From Fusarium oxysporum f. sp. lycopersici 4287 (Eukaryota > Ascomycota > Sordariomycetes > Hypocreales > Nectriaceae): DNA of 64,000 bases. Below are positions 20,540 through 31,207 of this stretch, piece by piece; within the stretch, counting starts at the first letter, position 1, and each line of letters begins with the position of its first letter. The notes under the pieces were generated by a model. It had not been told where the DNA came from. It did not search any database and saw only the letters and a program-made list of their open reading frames with translations. The stretch spans positions 1,145,043 to 1,209,042 of the forward strand of contig NC_030991.1 of the NCBI RefSeq assembly GCF_000149955.1, in the 5' to 3' direction. Made by a program: the position numbers and the translations under genes.

Positions 20540-21513
20540 TTGTGCACAGAAAGATGTATGAGCGTATTGCTCCCGTTTCTCAAAGCTCTGTGAGAAAGTT
20601 CTCGCTCCTTTACTCTAACAACCCACTACTGATGCTAATATAAGTACTGCTGATACGGAGCAGGCGCCATCATTAAACCATCCCCAAGATCATTTGGGCT
20701 CCGGGGGACTGTGCTAGGAGGCTATGCTTCGGGCTAAGCCATGACGTGATTATCGCCCGATTCATCTTTCACGAATGCATGTGGTGAGAAACGCTGAAGC
20801 AAAACCTGCGTGCCTAACGGTACCACTTGTCACCGTCCGGTTCCGCGACTTGAATACATTGCTGTTGATTGCATCTAGAATAGGGACAAGACCCTCAATA
20901 GAGGTAGCTTGGCTAAGAATACCTGCACTGGTTACATATGCAAAAAGAAGTGAACTACCCCTTAATATACTACATAAGTACATCGGTCAATTTGCGCATG
21001 ATACCACTCTTACCTGTCAAGCCTGTTTATCCCAGGAATCAGCTTTAAAGTTCAAAAATGCCGTCATAACCCTAAATCCCAGATATCGTTTCATTCCTAT
21101 GATCTGATGCTGTCAGAGCTTGATGACGCCATTGAATCATATCATATCACATTCAATCATATCATATCACATTCAATCATATTACATTGAATTATATCAC
21201 ATTGAATCATATCGCAACTGTTAAGTCACAACATGTCAGTCTGACGTGTCCGGCGATACTGAGATTGAGGCTTACCTCCTGATATATGGGTGCGAATAGA
21301 AACTTGAGCACGGCATAGGATTTCTACCGATGTGTTTCGCGCAAAGGCGTTTTAACCCAGTGCGACGGTTTCGGTGGTTCCGGATAACGGTGCGTCCCAA
21401 AATGACTATATAAAGAAGCCATTCAGAGTCGAATTGCACTTGGTTTAAGATTTTGATCCTGTTCATTGGCTGCTAAGAAATTCCAGCCTCGGTCCTCCAC
21501 GAAGAAACGCAAT
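20540..21513. promoter_or_regulatory. Shared divergent upstream region of FNT transporter and formate dehydrogenase
   Basis: 974 bp between two divergent start codons with no credible gene inside. It holds a small tandem array (21131-21213). Co-regulation of the two genes is an inference from this arrangement; no specific operator is claimed. Confidence 0.5.
21131..21213. repeat. Tandem ~20-bp repeat
   Basis: Units of ATCATATCATATCACATTCA and shortened variants (ATTGAATCATATC), about four copies, 300 bp upstream of the formate dehydrogenase start. Probably a local slippage repeat. Confidence 0.75.
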
Positions 21514-23021
21514 ATGGTATGCAGTCAATTTATTCCGCGGCTGGGATGTCGTGTATTATCCCGTCCACTCTACCAAATTACGAGCAGCTTATTGCCCGGG
21601 CGTGTGTATCCGCCTTTTACGAGAACTATGCTGACTAAGGCACGGGGAAACCAGGGCAAAGTTCTGATGGTCCTGTACCCTGTAAGCTGGTCCCAATCTT
21701 AGCACTTATTACGCGGTTTCTAAGCACAAGGCTGATCGTGGTGTTTCTGTTGTGTAATAGGGCGGCCATCACGCCAGGGATCAACCCGAGCTCCTCGGAT
21801 GCGTTGAGAATGAGCTTGGTCTCCGAGAGTGGATTGAAGAACAGGGGCACACGCTTGTCAGCACTGCTGACAAAGATGGCGAGGCCTCCGAGTTTGACAA
21901 GCAGTTGGAAGATGCTGAGGTTATTGTTACTACTCCGTAAGCATGCCTTATTATGCCTCTTGAGAGGATCTCAGCTCAGCTGGCTCCAATGAACAGATTC
22001 CACCCTGGATACCTGACCGCCGAGCGTCTGTCTAGAGCCAAGAATCTCCGGCTTGCAGTCACTGCTGGCATTGGATCTGACCACGTTGACCTGGATGCTG
22101 CGAATAAGGCCAATGGAGGCATTACTGTCGCCGAAATCACAGGTTGCAACGTGGTGTCTGTTGCAGAGCATGTGGTTATGACTATGCTCGTCCTGATGAA
22201 GAACTTTGTCCCAGCTCATGACATGATCAGGGAGGGACGATGGGATGTTGCCGAGGTCACCAAGAATAACTACGATATCGAGGATAAGGTTGTGGGCACC
22301 GTTGGAGCTGGCCGTATCGGCGAACGAGTCCTGCGACGCCTGGCACCCTTTCATTGCAAGGAACTACTATACTTTGACTATCAGCCTCTCTCGTCTGAGG
22401 TTGAGAAGGACATCGGCTGCCGTCGTGTCGAGAGTCTTGAGGAGATGGTTTCTCGGTGTGATATTGTCAATATCGAGTGTCCTCTCTACGCCGAGACCCG
22501 GGGACTCTTTAACAAAGACATCATTGGCAAGATGAAGCCAGGTTTGTGATTTGATTTGTTACTGAACTTATTTTCTTAATGATGGGCATTAGAGCTAATA
22601 TGATGCTACGATATATAGGCTCTTATCTTATTAATACCGCTCGTGGGGCTATCGTCAATGCTCAAGCTGCCTCGGATGCTCTGAAGAGCGGGCACATCCG
22701 GGGCATAGGGGGTGACGTGTGGTTCCCCCAACCGGCGCCAAAGGACAACCCTCTCCGATATGCTGAGCATCCTTGGGGTGGAGGGAATGCCTGGGTGCCT
22801 CATATGTCGGGAACATCTTTGGACGCACAGGTACGTTTTACTCGGGGAATCACAACCACGCTGTCTTGCTAACATTCTAGTAGAAGCGTTATGCTGCTGG
22901 TGTGAAGACTGTATTAAGCGCTTATTTCTCGGGCCGTGAGGACTACCCACTGGAGGACTTGATCTGCCACAAGGGAGAATACGTCACCAAGGCCTACGGC
23001 CAGCGGCTCAAGAGGGTCTGA
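21514..23021 (+). CDS. FDH: NAD+-dependent formate dehydrogenase
   Basis: Oxidises formate to CO2 with NAD+. Five exons fit: 21514-21681, 21761-21936, 21997-22541, 22619-22830 and 22884-23021; 1239 nt, 412 residues. Conserved blocks: [48 protein letters not shown] with the formate-binding Asn, Rossmann motif [47 protein letters not shown] and the active-site [11 protein letters not shown] with its His. The start at 21514 adds ~40 Arg/Ser/Leu-rich residues ahead of the enzyme core, like a mitochondrial presequence; ATG 21629 is an alternative. The last intron ends TAGTAG; only the second AG keeps the frame open. The partner FNT gene lies upstream in the opposite direction. All catalytic residues I can see are intact. 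Confidence 0.94.
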
Positions 23022-23384
23022 ACGCCATTCCCGTCCGATGTCATGTCATGTCATGTGTCGTTTTGAATACTTAATCTTTTTACTTGTATGTCATGGAGAA
23101 CTTACATATGCTGATCCAAGTGTGCCGTAGTCAAATAGCTCAAGGCAGCCGAGATATGTCCATGATCTCGTATCGGTTCTCATTTCAACACCATTTAGCT
23201 ACTTGGATAGGGCCTGTAGACCGGCCCTCCTTAGCAGATACTTAATTTTGTATGCATTCACCACACAGATTGGGGTACCTTCCTTATGATAGATAGTTAC
23301 ATGATTGCGACCGAACTATCCCCTCCAGATGCATCTCCAACCAACAACACCAAAATAACGTCGCAACAATCTAGGTAGATTGTG
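23022..23384. other. Formate dehydrogenase 3' region
   Basis: Includes a short ATGTC direct repeat (TGTCATGTCATGTCATGTGTC) at ~23038-23059. No gene seen. Confidence 0.5.
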
Positions 23385-23540
23385 TTGAACAGGCACTAGG
23401 TGTCCCGTGCAAGCATGGATACTTTAAGATTACAACCGAAATAGTAAAACCGTTAAGGGGCAGAATTCAAAAGAAGAAAAGATGAATATACCAATCTGGA
23501 TCAATGGACCGAATACACGTAATGTATGACAGATGACAGG
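23385..23540. repeat. Solitary diverged copy of the ~150-bp TIR
   Basis: Colinear with the right arm at 15192-15342: GTTGAACAGG, GGATACTTTAAGATTACA, CCGAATACACGTAATGT. It has many substitutions. No partner arm was found within the following kilobase. Confidence 0.75.
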
Positions 23541-23589
23541 GGTGGTGTGGGGCACGGTACGGCCTAGAGGTCCTCGATAATTCAAGGGA

Positions 23590-23772
23590 TAGTTATCATT
23601 ATATACTCCGCAACAGACTACATTATAGCCAGTAATTTCAGCGCCGGTAATAACTCTATTTGTCTTATTGACTGCACCTAAATCGACGTGGTCAGACCTA
23701 ATACTAGCAGTGACTGCAAGTCGGAGGTTCTTGGCTTTAGATAAATGCTTGGCGGTTACAAATCATCTGAAG
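23590..23772 (-). pseudogene. Formate dehydrogenase fragment, antisense, mutated
   Basis: On the minus strand the sequence reads [31 protein letters not shown] and AEITGYNVV, matching residues of exon 3 of the intact gene at 21514-23021 ([40 protein letters not shown]). It carries numerous C-to-T/G-to-A type changes and a 1-nt deletion after the NVV block. It spans only ~60 codons. It is a duplicated, inverted and mutated gene fragment directly next to the solitary TIR. Confidence 0.85.
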
Positions 23773-23789
23773 CTATTGAGGCAGACAAC

Positions 23790-24290
23790 CACGAAATCTT
23801 TAAAATGAATTACCTCAGCCACTTCCTCGTTTCTTTGAATCCAAGTACGCGTAGATTGACGACGAGCTCGAGCATTTTCTTTAAATATATTTGGCCTTCA
23901 TAGGCTTCCATTTGTGCTTGTAGTGGAAGGAAAGGACACGCTGGAGTGTCTTCCATACGCGATCATTAACTGCAGACACAAGCGCATCCCAAGAAATCCG
24001 CCTGTCTTTGCGCATAAGACGCAAAATATCGCCTCTCTGTCTTATTAAGCGCCCAAGGCCGCCCTGAATGATTTTTATTTATGACGCTCCCTCTCGCTGC
24101 AAAAGTCTTCTCGACCATTGCGCATTTTGCCATTTTAGTCCATTCTGTACCTCTTCAACGATTTGCAGATACAAATTCTCTAGGATTGGACATGATCTGG
24201 ACGAATTGAGCTTGCTTTAATATGCAAGCGTAGTCGTGGCTATGTTCTTGTAGGAAGCGGGGTTTGTCGAAGGTGGGGGCAGACATTGTT
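23790..24290 (-). pseudogene. Tc1/mariner-type transposase relic
   Basis: The minus strand shows a paired-domain-like segment: HSGRPWALNKTERR, then in the next frame ILRLMRKDRRISWDALV, and further on HKWKPMKAKYI. This is the pattern GRP-x-L, I-L-R-x-x-R-x-x-x-R-I, W-x-x-K-x-K-P of Tc1/mariner DNA-binding domains. Later ARRQSTRTWIQRNEEV and VIHFKD resemble the approach to the first catalytic Asp. It is broken by a frameshift and several stops. Assignment is by motif pattern only. Confidence 0.5.
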
Positions 24291-24930
24291 GAATACGCAG
24301 CTATATGATGGGGTGAGTGTATTAAGATGTGGAGCAGAATGTTGTGATGTTATTGATTATCAACCTGATGCTCTGATCAGTCTGTCAGGGAGGGGTTAGT
24401 TTAATTCTTCCTCTTTTTCCAGATATAAGAATAATATTAAGATAAAGGAACATAGACCCTATTCCTATTAGGTTAGTGATAGCACCCTGATAAAAGAAAT
24501 ACATATTTTATAGGTCCCTGGATACTTTAATACTAGGTAGTAGAGAAATATTTAAAAAAAAGATAGAACAGAGATAGAAGGAAGAAAGGACAAGCTCCTA
24601 GGGACTATATTAATCCTTAAGTATAAAAGTTAACCCTATTTTAAATAGACATCGACCCTACTCGCATATCCAACAATTCCCAGCCGCCAATGTAACAGAC
24701 ATTAGTCCCATTATTGTATTTATACCTGCCTACCTATTTGATTAACTAGAGGTCTGGAAGCGCTACACGTTCCCCTAGGCGTTAAATGTACACGCCAACC
24801 AACTAACCCCTCCGTAACTTGCGATGAATAAAATTGCTCTTGTTATTGCTCTTGTTTACCCTCACTTTCGCTGCCATTTTGTCGCAACTTCTCTGCCGCT
24901 TTATGGAGCAAGTATGGCGCGCACACTGCA
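24291..24930. other. AT-rich intergenic stretch
   Basis: 24400-24700 is A/T-rich with purine-rich runs and no frame. This fits old, RIP-degraded repeat DNA, but nothing specific is identifiable. Confidence 0.45.
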
Positions 24931-25395
24931 TTATAACGACTTACGGTTGCCCCAAATTGGACAAGTGCACAGAAGGCGCCTAATGACTGCAAGCCCCAAA
25001 CTAACTAGAATAACACAGCACTTTACCAAAGTTCTTCTCGAGCTCTTTTTACGGGTTCCACCCTCTTGCGACTTTATCTGGCGCAGGTAGTCTTGCTTAG
25101 CAGTAATAGCTTCTTCGAGGGTCGTGTGGTGATATAGAACGCAGTCATCGCGGTTTTGCACAGGTGGTGGAGCAATGACTTCACTGAGATTCAAATACGA
25201 CTCTGGGAAGTCGTACCCGTTCCTTGCCGCTGACGCTCGCCTTGCTATGGTTGATTCTTTGGAAGAGTTTGGCAAAATCCTCCGAGTATTGGCTCTGAAA
25301 TCTCCCGACGTGCATTCGATGAAACAACCTGGACTTCCTAGCTCCGGCTCTGTTATTAGGGGTTTCTGCTTCGCTTCTGTTAGATCATGACTCAT
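24931..25395 (-). pseudogene. Truncated fluoride exporter paralogue (N-terminal part)
   Basis: From the ATG at ~25395 (MSHDLTEAKQK) the frame carries NGYDFPESYLNLSEVIAPPP and LYHHTTLEEAI. These match the cytosolic N-terminal repeat of the intact exporter at 25891-27795 (LYDVPDEYSNLNEAESPIP, YCHHSLEERY). A single hydrophobic stretch (CCVILVSLGLAVI) follows where the first membrane helix should be, then the frame ends. No channel motifs remain. It is head-to-head with the intact gene, 0.5 kb apart, so an inverted duplication with decay of one copy is likely. Confidence 0.75.
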
Positions 25396-25890
25396 AGCAT
25401 GTTCAGAAACAGAGAAACGGCCGCTGACAGTCATGGTAAGTATCAGGTTTATCCAATGAAATTCATCCGAGTTAACCGGGCGGTAATTCAATCGAGATCC
25501 TCGCGCTACCACGATTTGAATGAGAAAATCAAACGTGAATTAAAATGCGGTCGCAAAGGACAGGCGGCGAGCCTCCAGGTCAAATCGAAGGTCCGGCCCA
25601 AAAATAACAGTGCGTATAGCTGAGGACAAATCGCCTCCTCAAACGCCTTTTACGACAATATGATGACAGAGAAACCTTATGAGGTTCCTACTGAATGGTG
25701 GTGGGATTCCTTGCAGCACCGCTTTCCCGATCTATCCGGTTACCTGGCGGCCAGAGTTTTCCCGTATCATACAGACCGAGGCGAGGCGCACTAAATTAGC
25801 TCTCCGACACTCCCAGCTGATTTAGATTACGTAACTAGAATGAAATGATACCGCGATGGCTACATGAACACGCCCTGTTAGAGTGGCGAC
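25396..25890. promoter_or_regulatory. Region between the head-to-head fluoride exporter copies
   Basis: No credible gene. It should hold the promoter of the intact exporter starting at 25891. Confidence 0.4.
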
Positions 25891-27795
25891 ATGTCAAATT
25901 CAACGACCGTCCAACTTTACCGTCAATTTTACTCCCTGCAACTTGCTCCTCCTTTAGCCTCACAGAGCTCGGAAATTCCGCAGCCGTGGGAACAGCGGCA
26001 TCTTGGCGCAACCAAAATGCACAATTCTTCAGTTGGCCGAGGCTCTGTACAGTGGCCTAGCATGATCAGTCGCAGTCCTGGCAGTCGCGGAGAGAGCCAT
26101 GAATATGACCTGCCAGAAAAGTACATCCATCTCGGTGAACTGAACGATCCTTCTCCTATTGAAAGCACTGAAAACAGAGATGAAACTAGACTTCCGGGAG
26201 GTTCTCGGCATAAAGTTGTCTTGAATCGCCCATGTCTTTCTACCAGCCGGAGGAGAGAAAACATTGGCGTCGGAAACTCCACGGACCTCGATCCTGTTGC
26301 GCCGCACCCAGGACAGCGGAGGAGGCAATCACACACCCCAAGAAGTAGGAGCCACCATTCTGAGCCAACCACAGAACTCTATGATGTCCCCGATGAATAT
26401 TCCAATTTAAACGAAGCGGAATCTCCTATACCTGTTGAGAATCCCGACGAAAGACCTGTTTACTGTCATCACAGCCTTGAGGAACGTTATAATAGATCCA
26501 GTCGATCATCCATTTCGCGGCGAAACGAAGAATTGGGACTTCCCCCATCTCCCCCACTAGGAGGGCTAGACAAACGAGTGAAAGACCGGCTAAGGGGACA
26601 CACTCGCCGAGTATCTCGAATATTCACGGAGTTGTACACCGTCTCGTACATCACCTTTCTTTCAATTTTGGGGACACTGGCAAGGCTAGGCCTGGAATCT
26701 TTGACGTTTTATACCGGGGCTCCTGTTACATTCGCAACTTTGTGGGTGAACTTTGCAGGAACTCTATTTTTGGGCCTCCTTTCGGAATCTTCGGCCGTTT
26801 TCAACGGGGAAACCTCTCCCGAAAAAGGCAAGGCAGACGCGGAAAACAGTGATGGTGTTTTGGAATCGAGCTCGCGTATAGATGACGAGAGCAACAGAGA
26901 AAGTGATACAGACATCCGGGCAACAGCGAGGAAGCCTCTTCCTCTATTTATTGGACTGTCAACGGGTTTCTGTGGCTCCCTCACTACGTTTTCATCATTC
27001 GTGCGCGACGTTTTCCTAGCTTTGTCAAACTCCCTGCCGGCGCCACAATACCACAGTGATGAATCTTCTAAGGACCTGGCCTCGCGGGGAGTCGGCATGA
27101 ATATCATGGCGATGCTCGCCGTCATTCTCACAACCCTCTGCATGTGTCTTTCTGCGCTGAAGATTGGGGCTCACATCGCGATACTTCTCAACCGACGTCA
27201 TCTAGAGCTTCCATTTCGTCTGCGAGTTGTGTTGGACAGGTGCGCGCTCCTGCTCGGTTTCGGGACATGGCTGGGAGCCGTGCTCATGGCAGTGTTCCCA
27301 CCGGATCGGCCCTCCAACGCAAGTGGTCATGACTCCCGGAAGCAGGAAACTTGGCGAGGACAAGGACTGTATGCCGTTGCCTTCGCTCCTCTGGGAAGTC
27401 TGCTACGTTTCTACATAAGTCTGAAGCTAAATTCACTCTGTCCTGCCTTTCCGCTCGGGACTTTTACCGTCAACATTGTCGGCACTGCCCTGCTGGGAAT
27501 GGCTTGGGACCTTCAGCGAGCGCATCTTGGGCCAGGCGGGAGTGTCATCAGAGGATCAGAGGTTGGATGCCAATTATTACAGGGCGTCATGGATGGCTTC
27601 TGCGGTTGCTTGACGACCGTGAGTACCTGGGTGGCTGAACTCAGTGGCCTTCACAGGCGGCATGCGTATACGTACGGCACAACCACAGTGGTTGTGTCCT
27701 TCGCCATTTTAGTGGTCATCATGGGAACTATGAAATGGACGGTTGAATGGAATGAACCAGTCTGTGACAGCATGACCTGGTCAATCAGCGGCTAA
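25891..27795 (+). CDS. FEX1: Fluoride exporter, fused two-domain CrcB/FEX type
   Basis: Single-exon 634-residue plasma-membrane protein that lets fluoride leave the cell, protecting enolase and other enzymes. An N-terminal ~230-residue hydrophilic region holds two copies of a YDxPxxYxxLxExxxPxPxE repeat (EYDLPEKYIHLGELNDPSPI at ~70; LYDVPDEYSNLNEAESPIP at ~163). Domain 1 (~250-440): SILGTLARLGLE, TLWVNFAGTLFLGLL with the pore Asn, and GFCGSLTTFSSFVRD. Domain 2 (~490-625): APLGSLLRFYI, PLGTFTVNIVGTALLG, GFCGCLTTVSTWVAEL. The Phe of TTFS is Val in domain 2, matching the asymmetric nature of eukaryotic FEX proteins. A poorly conserved acidic loop lies between helices 2 and 3 of domain 1. Starts at the first ATG; no introns seen. 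Confidence 0.92.
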   Translation: MSNSTTVQLYRQFYSLQLAPPLASQSSEIPQPWEQRHLGATKMHNSSVGRGSVQWPSMISRSPGSRGESHEYDLPEKYIHLGELNDPSPIESTENRDETRLPGGSRHKVVLNRPCLSTSRRRENIGVGNSTDLDPVAPHPGQRRRQSHTPRSRSHHSEPTTELYDVPDEYSNLNEAESPIPVENPDERPVYCHHSLEERYNRSSRSSISRRNEELGLPPSPPLGGLDKRVKDRLRGHTRRVSRIFTELYTVSYITFLSILGTLARLGLESLTFYTGAPVTFATLWVNFAGTLFLGLLSESSAVFNGETSPEKGKADAENSDGVLESSSRIDDESNRESDTDIRATARKPLPLFIGLSTGFCGSLTTFSSFVRDVFLALSNSLPAPQYHSDESSKDLASRGVGMNIMAMLAVILTTLCMCLSALKIGAHIAILLNRRHLELPFRLRVVLDRCALLLGFGTWLGAVLMAVFPPDRPSNASGHDSRKQETWRGQGLYAVAFAPLGSLLRFYISLKLNSLCPAFPLGTFTVNIVGTALLGMAWDLQRAHLGPGGSVIRGSEVGCQLLQGVMDGFCGCLTTVSTWVAELSGLHRRHAYTYGTTTVVVSFAILVVIMGTMKWTVEWNEPVCDSMTWSISG

Positions 27796-28998
27796 GTTAA
27801 TTCGAAACTTTCGTATGGTTGGAGGTACTTGTGGTGTGTGGGCTTGTCAAGAGACAGAGAGAGGTGGCGTATCTCGGACAGGCCTAATGAAATGTCAGTG
27901 TAGGACACGCGGAACGCATCTCAAAGAACACGATGGTGGTTCGGGTGAATAATAGGTCACGAAATTGGCGACCTTGCTGACTGAACATCAAGATAACGTC
28001 TTCTTAATAAGATCTTGATTACAAGACAGGGCCTCGAGGAACGAAGGCTCGTCCTTTTCCTACCCCTCATCTTCACATGCCATTTATTGCTTAGGGTTTT
28101 CGTGATCATGTTGCTTTTTGGGTGTCCTGCATGATATAACCTCTGACTTGGGGCCTGCACTCGCGGGTTGCTGGTCTGCACAACTGGAAGACCTTCCTTT
28201 TGGCTTGATCAAATGTGTGACCTCCTAATCTCTTGGATGAGACAGTTGCTAGCCATAGTATCCAATTCGACTCATTAACTAGTCTGCGCTAGAGATCACT
28301 GTCAGTGCCAATCAGACATAATCCAATCGGTTTCCTCTTCACGCAACAGCAGCCGGTGGCCACTAGCCAAACTCCATTTAACAACTTGAGATCGTTTACT
28401 TCCTGCTCTAAATTGACAAAGCTGGCCTTCTTCCACATAATACTGAAACCAAAGAAGAGAATGTGACCACATGTCGCAATAGAAGAGTCGCTTAAAAGGC
28501 GTCGCCATGGATTTCCCTGATCAGGTCACACCCGGCCAAAGCCGATCGCGCTACAATTAAGACTGTACAAATTACCTCAATCGGCCATCCTTCAGGAACC
28601 AGTCTCACTTCGTGGACACGGGCTGGTTCATATGACTGGCACCCAAAAGATAGAGCAGGCCATCGCGGATATAAAATTAAGGTGTTACGATGTTACAATG
28701 CATTGATTGGTTCCAGGGGCTGTATCAGAGGTGTTCTGTGATGGTTTGGGTTTTAAATAGGGAAACTAGTCTATACTAGGTTTATGTTTACAGATTGAAT
28801 AGGGCATTATACTAAGTAAATATTAGTTATTATATCTCTTAATAATTAAGTAATATAAATTAGGCTTATTAATATAAAGAAGTCTTATTAATAGCTAGTA
28901 AGTTAAATTCTATTTGCTATTAATTAAATATATATATATATATAATAGGTAGCTTATAATATACTAAGCCTGGCTTATAGTAAGTTATAAGTCTATAT
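27796..28998. other. Intergenic, AT-rich towards the right
   Basis: No supported gene. 28780-28995 is strongly AT-rich (TATATATATATATAATAG run near 28930), followed directly by a MITE. Confidence 0.5.
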
Positions 28999-29259
28999 TA
29001 TCCCTTTAAGTGCCACAGCCCTTAGGAAGGTCACTCGCCCCACTTAGCTTAGTTATGAGGTTAGTACGTGCAGGGTACCGGAAGTTCGTAAGAGATTTGA
29101 CAAGTCTGTAAGGTAGCTCTTTGTAACAATCAAACTGCTGGGACTTTTACCATCATACAAGTTAGTATGTGTGGAAAAGTACCGTTAGTTTCATTTATCC
29201 TGATTGGCTCCATACCCCTGTCGTGACCCCGCCTAAGGGCTGTGGCACTCAAAGGGATA
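28999..29259. mobile_element. 261-bp MITE, copy 2
   Basis: Same family as 14347-14608: begins TATCCCTTTAAGTGCCACAG, ends with the inverted CTGTGGCACTCAAAGGGATA. Internal sequence is nearly identical (TACGTGCAGGGTACCG, CTGGGACTTTTACCATCATA). It is inserted in AT-rich DNA. Confidence 0.85.
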
Positions 29260-29357
29260 GAATATTCTAAGGTAAGGCATAAGTCACTTCGTGGTTAGTA
29301 GAAATACAGTAGGGTACACGTAACGTAAGCGCCATTGCCCGTTAGGTCGTAACATGC

Positions 29358-30077
29358 TCCAGGAAGATGTGGGGTGTCTCGCAGCTCCGCACGGGAATGG
29401 CGAAGATCAACAGCTACCTCAACAAGATCGGGGCCGCAGAGTCGGACATGTGTGAATGTGGATGTGGACCAGAGACGATGGAGCATTTTCTGTTCCGATG
29501 CACAAGATGGGAAGCAGAGCGTGAAGCTATGCGTCGAGTAGGACAAAACATGATGGGCAACCTTTCCTTCTTTCTAGGTGGAAAGTCGGCGTCAGACGGA
29601 GCAAAGTGGAGACCTAACCTGGAGGCGGTGCAAGCGACAGTCAAATTTGCGATGGCGACAGGAAGATTGAGCCAGGAAGGAGTTTGAGAAGGAGAAAACA
29701 AATGACCACTAATATTAACATCACAGCTGATTACTAACAACAAACAGCCTCAAGTCGACAGACCATGCTTCAGCTGCTGAAGATAGGATGCTGAATACTT
29801 GGAGATGGTATTGGTTGGCCTTCAAGCAGGTCTGTCAAGCAGAGTCAAGCAAACGGGGCTAGAAAAGTAAGAACAGGAAGAGCAGTAGGGCTTTCTTTTG
29901 TGTAGAATGGACGAAAAGCGGGGAATACGTGAATAGCTTAGCGTAGCCACAGGCCCTATGAGGTCCGTTCTCCCGGGCGTAATAAATACTACTACTACTA
30001 CTACCAGTAGGGGACTTTCGGGGCCGATGGCCCCCCGGACGAAAAATACACATAACATACATAACATAACATAACAG
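29358..30077 (+). mobile_element. 5'-truncated LINE (ORF2 C-terminus and 3' UTR)
   Basis: A plus-strand frame (29367-29684) reads VSQLRTGMAKINSYLNKIGA, then CECGCGPETMEHFLFRCTRW, the C-terminal zinc-finger-like end of LINE ORF2. After the stop there is ~390 bp of 3' UTR with (CTA)n, the GGGGACTTTCGGGGCC block, a short hairpin and CGGACGAAAAATACACA. It finishes in an ACATA/ACATAA tail. The C-terminal motif (CxCGxxxETxEHFLFxC) differs from that of the large LINE (CSCGRRKAPDHIFYC), so this is another family. Confidence 0.85.
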
Positions 30078-31207
30078 GTAATCTGGTTTTCACTTAAGTC
30101 GTTCTGCCACCCTAGTGGCCCATTATTAAATAAGTCTGTTTTTCCTTCCTGCTGAAACACTGTCTCTTTCGTCGCCACTGGCTGCTGGGTCATTCGAACC
30201 TCGGACTATTGACAAATATGTCAGTTGGAGGCTCGCGTCCGGCCATTCATCCGCAATGCACCTACTTTACTGCTTATACCGTCTATTTCTGCTTTAGAGA
30301 GATTAAGGGCTACACTGCGGATAAGCCATTTGTAAAGAAATAGAGAGAGTCAAAATAACCACAAGGTCCCAGATTTCTAGCATAAAGGAAAACATACCAG
30401 TTTTGTTCCTTGATTGAGTGCCACGTTCTAACTGTTTGGTAGTATCAGGCACCGATTCTGACTTTGACGATTGTAGAGCGGGCCGTTGAAAGTGCTTAGA
30501 GCTTTTTATAGGCTCCTGAACGCCCCAGCCACCAGGTATTCCGTCATTTCGAGATATACTGCTTCTGACTCGACGCGCTGTGAGCTCATTCTCATTTTAC
30601 TGCTCCATCGACGTCAATTGCATTCGGAATTGTTGCAGCGCCTCATTGCTTCTACCCCAAGCTTGGGAACCCAAGATGCAGGGCGTTATGCTACTAACGC
30701 CCTTTTCTTCAGAATTACAGAGTGTGTTGCGTGTTGCACTGTCAGGAGTGTTATGCAGTAGTGAGGGACTGTAGGCCTGCGACAGGCTAGCACTCCACCT
30801 TGGCCAGTTTTGTTTCTATATCACATTAGCTACGTTAGGAGGAATGCATGTTCTAAAGGCAATACCTGCACATAACCGGCATATTGATTTTCTTTAATCC
30901 TCGCATCCTCGTTCTTTTGAGCGTTGAAGATGGCCCAGAACAGACAGAACCATTCATGAAGAAAACAGCTATCTGGCGATGGATTGGGAATATTGGGAGC
31001 TGGAAGAAGATTTGGGCGCGCGGAGTCCAAGCGGGTGTCAGTGGTCTTATTACAGAGGGCATTCTTTACCCTGCAGCGTTTGCCGTTGCGAACACTGTCA
31101 GGGCTATGCCCTTGAACACTGACGCCGGAGTCGGCCTTGAGAATGGATTCTGCACATTGAAACATTTCATTATGGAGGAAATACTGGTAGATGTAGGTAT
31201 TGAGTTG
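30078..31207. other. No gene recognised
   Basis: An open plus-strand frame at 30884-31219 (ITEGILYPAAFAVANTVRA) and a minus-strand frame opposite show no family I know. I do not call either a gene. Confidence 0.4.

Noticed and set aside
21131..21213. CRISPR-like array
   Set aside because: Contiguous short tandem units without spacers, in a eukaryotic genome; a simple slippage repeat.
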